From Nocardia sp. SYP-A9097 (GTDB lineage: Bacteria; Actinomycetota; Actinomycetes; Mycobacteriales; Mycobacteriaceae): 64,000 nt of DNA. The position numbers and the translations under genes were made by a program. The notes beneath the pieces were generated by a model that worked only from the letters and a program-made list of their open reading frames with translations, was not told the origin of the DNA and did no database searches. How positions within the stretch are numbered: position 1 is the stretch's first letter; the number at the start of each line of letters is the position of its first letter. Shown here piece after piece: positions 59,837 to 64,000 of this stretch. The stretch spans positions 62,001 through 126,000 of the forward strand of contig NZ_WJIC01000009.1 in NCBI RefSeq assembly GCF_009649815.1, given 5' to 3'.

Positions 59837-59903
59837 TTTCACCGAATCGGAGGGTGCCCCGCTGTTACAGTCCGCCCGGCACCCGTCGGTGGTGCCGGAA
59901 GGA
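59837..59903 (+). promoter_or_regulatory. Promoter-hairpin leader, copy B (secreted protein gene)
   Basis: TTTCACC (59837-59843), 17 nt, GCTGTTACAGTCCGCC (59861-59876), a perfect hairpin CGGCACC/GGTGCCG (59877-59883 and 59891-59897) and GGAAGGA, then ATG 59912. Order and spacing equal those of copy A at 58279. The hairpin sits between the presumed start of transcription and the ribosome-binding site, so it may stabilise the message or control initiation. Confidence 0.6.
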
Positions 59904-59911
59904 ATTACGCA

Positions 59912-60427
59912 ATGACGAGAACACTTCTGAGGGTGAGCACCGCCGCCGCCTTCACCGCCCTCGCGGCCCCCGCGCTGCTGGCCGGATCCGCCGCCGCGGA
60001 TATCGCCGATATCAGCGTGATCGGCCTGATTCCGGGCAAATCGTGCACCGTGGCCGATGGTTGTTCGATCATCGCCGGACTCTCCGGTGACAACAAATTC
60101 GGCCAGGTCGAGTTCCTGATCAATGGCGCGAGCATCGGAACCGTCACGCCCGCAGCCAATTCCGGTGTGGTGACGGCCTCGATCGACTGGCATCCGACCG
60201 CGACCGGCAGCTACACCATCGGGGTGCGGCAGGGCCTGTCCATGTCGACCATCGTCTATCCGGTCGGCGCGCCGAACTCGCTGTGCTCTTTGCTGCCGAG
60301 CGGTTCGTCCAGCGGTTCGGGCGGTAGCGGCTCCGCGAGTGGTTCGTTCGGAAGCGGCTCCGCCGGAAGCGGTTCGGCGGGCAGCGGCTCCGCGGGTTCG
60401 GGTTCGGGCACCGGTTCGGCCTGCTGA
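59912..60427 (+). CDS. Secreted Gly/Ser-tailed protein with an Ig-like domain
   Basis: 171 residues from ATG 59912. A signal peptide (basic N-terminus, hydrophobic core, cleavage near ALLAGSAAA) precedes a ~90-residue beta-rich domain (KSCTVADGCSIIAGLSGDNK, VEFLINGASIGTVTPAANSG, VTASIDWHPTATGSYTIGV). Actinomycetes have many similar short exported proteins of unknown role. The last ~45 residues are a low-complexity (S/G)x repeat (SGSGGSGSASGSFGSGSAG...) ending in Cys, with the DNA repeating G/S codons in blocks. The tail could span the wall or act as a flexible linker. Confidence 0.7.
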   Translation: MTRTLLRVSTAAAFTALAAPALLAGSAAADIADISVIGLIPGKSCTVADGCSIIAGLSGDNKFGQVEFLINGASIGTVTPAANSGVVTASIDWHPTATGSYTIGVRQGLSMSTIVYPVGAPNSLCSLLPSGSSSGSGGSGSASGSFGSGSAGSGSAGSGSAGSGSGTGSAC

Positions 60428-60478
60428 TTCGGTGCGCGGGAGCCGGGCAGGCAGGGGTCGGCTCCTCCCGCGCGGGTT

Positions 60479-61153
60479 TCAGCCCTTGCGGACCTTGGTC
60501 ACCGCGGTGGTGAAGAGGGTATCGAGGGACTCGGCGTCGGCCTTGCCATCGCTGAAGGACATATAGGTGACATTGATTCGCACATCACCGATCTGGCCGA
60601 GCAGGGTTTGCATATGCCGCGTCATGCCGGCACTGCCGGATTCGGAGCTGACGGTGCGCCGCAGGGCGAGGGTGTCGTCGGCGTCCAGTGGCGGTGGCGG
60701 ATCCATTTCGGTGGTGATGGTTGCGTTGGCGCCAGCGCGCGCGACCTTCACGGTTCCGCAGCGCTGCAACTGATCTCGCAGGGTGGCGAGATTCTGATCG
60801 GTGCGCACCAGTTCCACGGTGAGGGTCGCGCGGGCGTGGTCGTCGGTGCCGACCATGACCACGGGTCCGGCGGTGGGGGCCTGCGGTGCGCAGGTGGCAG
60901 GATCGATGGTGGCACCGGGCAGTACACCGTCGAGATCGCCGGCGGCCTGGCCCGCCGCATCGACCGGCAGGGTCACCGCCTCGTAGTGGGAAGGAAATTG
61001 GGATGCGCCGGGCAGCAGCCGGGTGAGTCCGCTGTCGGTGTGCACGATGGTGACCGAACTCTGCGAAGCCGTCGGGTTGCCGGATATCGTGCTGTCGCCG
61101 CAGCCCGCCAGTACTACTGCCGCTATCGCGATCCCCACGGGGCGGAAGGACAT
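60479..61153 (-). CDS. DUF5642-like lipoprotein
   Basis: 224 residues from ATG 61153. The signal ends VVLAGC, with Cys18 the lipidation site. The domain (TDSGLTRLLPGASQFPSHYE, LDGVLPGATIDPATCAPQAP, VELVRTDQNLATLRDQLQRC, LRRTVSSESGSAGMTRHMQT, VRINVTYMSFSDGKADAESL) matches the DUF5642 family of mycobacterial and nocardial envelope lipoproteins. It should face the outside of the plasma membrane. It stands alone, convergent with the secreted protein gene. Confidence 0.82.
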   Translation of the reverse strand: MSFRPVGIAIAAVVLAGCGDSTISGNPTASQSSVTIVHTDSGLTRLLPGASQFPSHYEAVTLPVDAAGQAAGDLDGVLPGATIDPATCAPQAPTAGPVVMVGTDDHARATLTVELVRTDQNLATLRDQLQRCGTVKVARAGANATITTEMDPPPPLDADDTLALRRTVSSESGSAGMTRHMQTLLGQIGDVRINVTYMSFSDGKADAESLDTLFTTAVTKVRKG

Positions 61154-61410
61154 TCGGGACAACCTGAGAGTGGGCGTAGGGCAGGGCGCGCAAGCCACCT
61201 GCCGACCCGACGAATCCGGCACGGTCACCCGTCCACTATGCCGAATATCTGCTGTTCACACCGAATGCCACGCCGCCTGGCGAGCCGTCGGGAATGCGTG
61301 TCCGGGTGTACCGCGTTGCAGCCGGGGTGCGGGCGATGCACGACCTGTCGGCGCATGAGGGACAATGGGTAACGGGTCGCGCAGGTGGGCCACGCAGGAA
61401 GGAGTACGCG

Positions 61411-62361
61411 ATGGACTACGAGTCGCGAATGTACGAGCTGGAGTTTCCGGCTCCGCAACTGTCGTCGGCCGACGGTGCCGGTCCCGTACTGGTGCACGGG
61501 CTGGAGGGTTTCACCGATGCCGGGCACGCTGTTCGCCTGGCCACCACGCATCTGCGCGAAAGCCTGGAGAGCGAACTGGTCGCCTCGTTCGATATGGACG
61601 AGTTGCTCGACTACCGCTCTCGCCGCCCGCTAATGATGTTCAAGACCGATCACTTCTCCGAATACACCGAGCCCGAGCTGAATCTGTGGGCCGTGAAGGA
61701 CACCGCGGGGACACCCTTCCTGCTGCTGTCCGGCCTGGAGCCGGATCTGCGCTGGGAGAAGTTCGTCACCGCGGTGCGTTTGCTGGCCGAACAGCTGGGC
61801 GTGCGACGGACCATCGGTTTGAGCGCGATTCCCATGGCGATTCCGCATACCCGCCCGCTGGGTGTGACCGCGCATGCCAGTGACAGCGATCTCATCGGCG
61901 ATCATCAGCGCTGGCCGGGTGAGTTGCAGGTGCCGGCGAGTGCGTCATCGCTGCTGGAGTACCGGATGGCGCAGCACGGGCATGAGTCGGTCGGCTTCTC
62001 GGTGCATGTGCCGCACTATCTGACCCAGACCGCGTATCCCGAAGCGGCGCAGACGCTGCTGGAGAATGTGGCCGAGAACGCCGGGCTGGAACTGCCTTTG
62101 GCGGCGTTGAGTGAAGCGGCCGCGCGGGTGCGCGAGCAGGTCAACGAGCACATCTCCGGCAACTCCGAGGTGGAGAATGTCGTGCAGGCCCTGGAGCGGC
62201 AGTACGATAGCTTCGTCACCGCGCAGGAACGCCAGTCCAGCCTGCTGGCACCGGACGCGGATCTGCCCACCGGTGATGAGCTGGGCGCGGAGTTCGAGAA
62301 GTTCCTGGCCGAACAGTCGGGGTTCAGCGAGGGCGATGAAAGCGGCGAGTCGCACCGATAG
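61411..62361 (+). CDS. PAC2-family protein (Rv2714-like)
   Basis: 316 residues from ATG 61411, with GGAAGGAG upstream. VLVHGLEGFTDAGHAVRLAT, ELLDYRSRRPLMMFKTDHFS, LWAVKDTAGTPFLLLSGLEP, IGLSAIPMAIPHTRPLGVTA and VPHYLTQTAYPEAAQTLLEN are the PAC2 fold. The C-terminal ~80 residues are charged helices, as in the mycobacterial homologue Rv2714. Proteins of this fold are known as proteasome-assembly chaperones in eukaryotes; the bacterial role is unclear. Confidence 0.88.
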   Translation: MDYESRMYELEFPAPQLSSADGAGPVLVHGLEGFTDAGHAVRLATTHLRESLESELVASFDMDELLDYRSRRPLMMFKTDHFSEYTEPELNLWAVKDTAGTPFLLLSGLEPDLRWEKFVTAVRLLAEQLGVRRTIGLSAIPMAIPHTRPLGVTAHASDSDLIGDHQRWPGELQVPASASSLLEYRMAQHGHESVGFSVHVPHYLTQTAYPEAAQTLLENVAENAGLELPLAALSEAAARVREQVNEHISGNSEVENVVQALERQYDSFVTAQERQSSLLAPDADLPTGDELGAEFEKFLAEQSGFSEGDESGESHR

Positions 62362-62419
62362 CGGAGGCGAGCTGCCCGCCGTGGGCGGAGCCGGGCAGAT
62401 CGCCCAGTAACGTAGTGGC

Positions 62420-64000
62420 GTGCAGCTATCCGAACTCGTCCCCGATCAAGCCGTACCCGATGTGGACGCGGATTGGCTGTACGAGACCTTCACCGATTGG
62501 ACGACCTCCCAGGACCTGACGCTGTATCCGGCGCAGGAGGAGGCGTTGCTCGAGCTGTTCACCGGGTCGAATGTCATTCTGGCCACGCCCACCGGGTCGG
62601 GTAAGTCGCTGGTTGCGATCGGCGCGCATTATGCGGCGCTGAATCGCGGGCAGCGCAGTTACTACACCGCGCCGATCAAGGCCCTGGTGAGCGAGAAGTT
62701 CTTCGCGCTGTGCGAGGTGTTCGGGGCGGATCGGGTCGGCATGGTGACCGGTGACGCGGCGGTGAATCCGGATGCGCCGATCATCTGCGCGACCGCGGAG
62801 ATTCTGGCGAATCTGGCGTTGCGCGAGGGCGAGAAGGCCAATGTCGGCCAGGTCATCATGGATGAGTTCCACTACTACTCCGATCCCGATCGCGGATGGG
62901 CGTGGCAGGTGCCGCTCATCGAATTGCCGGGCGCGCAGTTCCTGCTCATGTCGGCGACGCTCGGTGAGGTCGACTTCTTCGCGGAGGATCTGCGGCGGCG
63001 CACCGGGAATGACACGGCGATCGTGTCCGGTGCGGAACGGCCTGTGCCGCTGAGCTTTTCGTATGTGCGCACGCCGATCCCCGAGACCCTGGAAGATCTG
63101 GTGACCACCAGTCTCGCGCCGGTGTATGTCGTGCATTTCACGCAGGCCGCGGCCATCGAACGCGCGCAGGCGCTGATGAGCGTGAACTTCGCGTCCAAGG
63201 CGGAGAAGGACGCGATTGCCGAGGCGCTCGGCGAATTCCGGTTCGCCACCGGATTCGGTAAAACGCTGTCGCGGTTCATTCGGCACGGCATCGGCGTGCA
63301 TCACGCGGGCATGCTGCCCAAGTATCGGCGGCTGGTGGAGAAGCTGGCCCAGGACGGACTGCTCAAAGTCGTCTGTGGCACAGACACTCTCGGCGTCGGC
63401 ATCAATGTGCCGATTCGTACCGTGCTGCTGACCGGGCTCACCAAATACGACGGCGTGCGTACGCGCAGGCTCAATGCCCGTGAATTCCACCAGATTTCGG
63501 GTCGCGCCGGTCGCGCCGGATTCGACACCATGGGCACGGTCGTGGTGCAGGCTCCCGAGCACGAGGTGGAGAACGCCCGGCTCATCGCCCGCGCCGGGGA
63601 TGATCCCAAGAAGCTCAAGAAGGTTCAGAAGCGTAAGCCGCCGGAGGGTTTCGTCTCCTGGTCCGAGGAGACGTTCGACCGGCTGGTCTCGGCCTCCCCC
63701 GAACCCATGCTGTCGCGCTTCAATGTCACCAATGCCATGCTGCTGAATGTCATTGCGCGCAAGGGCAATTGCTTCTACGCCATGCGACATCTGCTGGAGG
63801 ACAATCACGAACCGCGGGCGGCGCAGCGTAAGCACATTCTCAAGGCCATCAAGCTGTATCGGGCGTTGCGGGACGCGGGTGTGGTGCAGCAGCTCGACGA
63901 GCCCGACGAGTTCGGCCGTCATGCCCGGTTGATGGTGGATCTGCAACGTGATTTCGCGCTCGATCAGCCGCTGTCACCGTTCGCGCTGGCCGCGTTCGAA
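62420..64000 (+). CDS. DEAD/DEAH-box helicase, Ski2/DUF3516-like (3'-partial)
   Basis: 527 codons from GTG 62420 to the right edge, still open. Helicase motifs: Walker A LATPTGSGKSLVAIGAHYAA, Ia YYTAPIKALVSEKFFALCE, II DEFHYYSD (a DExH variant), III LLMSATLGEV, IV-V VYVVHFTQAAAIERAQ, HAGMLPKYRRLVEKLAQDG, VCGTDTLGVGINVPIRTVLL, and VI QISGRAGRAGFDTMG. The layout is that of actinobacterial helicases with a C-terminal DUF3516 domain, probably RNA helicases. The end of the gene lies outside the window. A 506-codon antisense frame spans most of this gene and must not be annotated. Confidence 0.88.
   Translation, partial: MQLSELVPDQAVPDVDADWLYETFTDWTTSQDLTLYPAQEEALLELFTGSNVILATPTGSGKSLVAIGAHYAALNRGQRSYYTAPIKALVSEKFFALCEVFGADRVGMVTGDAAVNPDAPIICATAEILANLALREGEKANVGQVIMDEFHYYSDPDRGWAWQVPLIELPGAQFLLMSATLGEVDFFAEDLRRRTGNDTAIVSGAERPVPLSFSYVRTPIPETLEDLVTTSLAPVYVVHFTQAAAIERAQALMSVNFASKAEKDAIAEALGEFRFATGFGKTLSRFIRHGIGVHHAGMLPKYRRLVEKLAQDGLLKVVCGTDTLGVGINVPIRTVLLTGLTKYDGVRTRRLNAREFHQISGRAGRAGFDTMGTVVVQAPEHEVENARLIARAGDDPKKLKKVQKRKPPEGFVSWSEETFDRLVSASPEPMLSRFNVTNAMLLNVIARKGNCFYAMRHLLEDNHEPRAAQRKHILKAIKLYRALRDAGVVQQLDEPDEFGRHARLMVDLQRDFALDQPLSPFALAAFE

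Noticed and set aside
60300..60424. A tandem DNA repeat of possible regulatory role.
   Set aside because: The repetition is explained by Gly/Ser codons in the protein tail.
62426..63946. A 506-codon minus-strand open frame.
   Set aside because: It is antisense to a helicase gene with all motifs in the correct order. Its sequence is rich in His/Arg/Gly with no domain, a typical shadow in high-GC DNA.

Overview
The window is high-GC DNA from an actinomycete, most likely a mycolic-acid-containing genus such as Nocardia. Supporting evidence: a mycobacterial/corynebacterial-type core gene set (SigB, an IdeR with both metal sites intact, galE directly after ideR, and DUF3039, DUF3099, DUF4192, PAC2 and DUF5642 proteins), Mycobacterium-like F0 ATP synthase subunits, many GTG starts, and widespread 4-nt ATGA/GTGA overlaps between genes. 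The genus is an inference from family composition, not from a database match.

Layout. 1-10.3 kb: end of a YihY-type membrane protein, a truncated DUF4132 remnant, a signalling module (STAS protein, CHASE3-HAMP histidine kinase, receiver-PP2C phosphatase), a carboxylesterase, an Mtb12-like lipoprotein followed by a DHA2 exporter, and a GH43-like secreted hydrolase. 10.3-25.0 kb: twelve almost continuously overlapping minus-strand genes that look like one uncharacterised small-molecule system. In transcription order these are a PaaK-like adenylating ligase, an asparagine-synthetase-like amidotransferase without the N-terminal Cys, a class II DAHP synthase, a chorismatase, a glutathionyl-hydroquinone-reductase-like protein without its catalytic Cys, an MFS exporter, a thioesterase-like protein, a serine hydrolase, and a complete Dpp/Opp-type ABC importer. 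I read this as: dedicated chorismate supply, conversion to a (dihydro)hydroxybenzoate, activation and amide formation, export, and re-import of the product or of a peptide.

25.0-29.3 kb: a decayed mobile region with relics of a 2'-5' RNA ligase, two DUF4352 proteins, a MazEF pair, an ISL3-like transposase and a tyrosine integrase. A few small intact ORFs survive, including a beta-trefoil, protease-inhibitor-like protein. 29.3-38.3 kb: DUF3039, DUF3099, an OFA-type MFS, a GlxA regulator with a VOC protein, then an F0-only ATP synthase set (atpI-B-E-F-b') with no F1 genes and no delta domain, a deletion relic of a DUF485-ActP acetate permease pair, and a methyltransferase.

38.6-64 kb: sigB with a SigE/SigH-like promoter; a debranching-enzyme-like protein with a GT4 glycosyltransferase; methyltransferase and hypothetical genes; an AraC/NmrA divergent pair; an ArsR-AHSA1 pair with two identical half-site operators; ppc; a GNAT-acyl-CoA-synthetase protein acyltransferase coupled to an AcuC deacetylase; ideR-galE; DUF4192; a VOC/WYL-regulator pair with a perfect palindrome between them; two copies of a conserved promoter-plus-hairpin leader, one driving a secreted Gly/Ser-tailed protein and the other running into the end of the VOC gene; a DUF5642 lipoprotein; a PAC2 protein; and the 5' part of a large DEAD/DEAH helicase that runs off the right edge.
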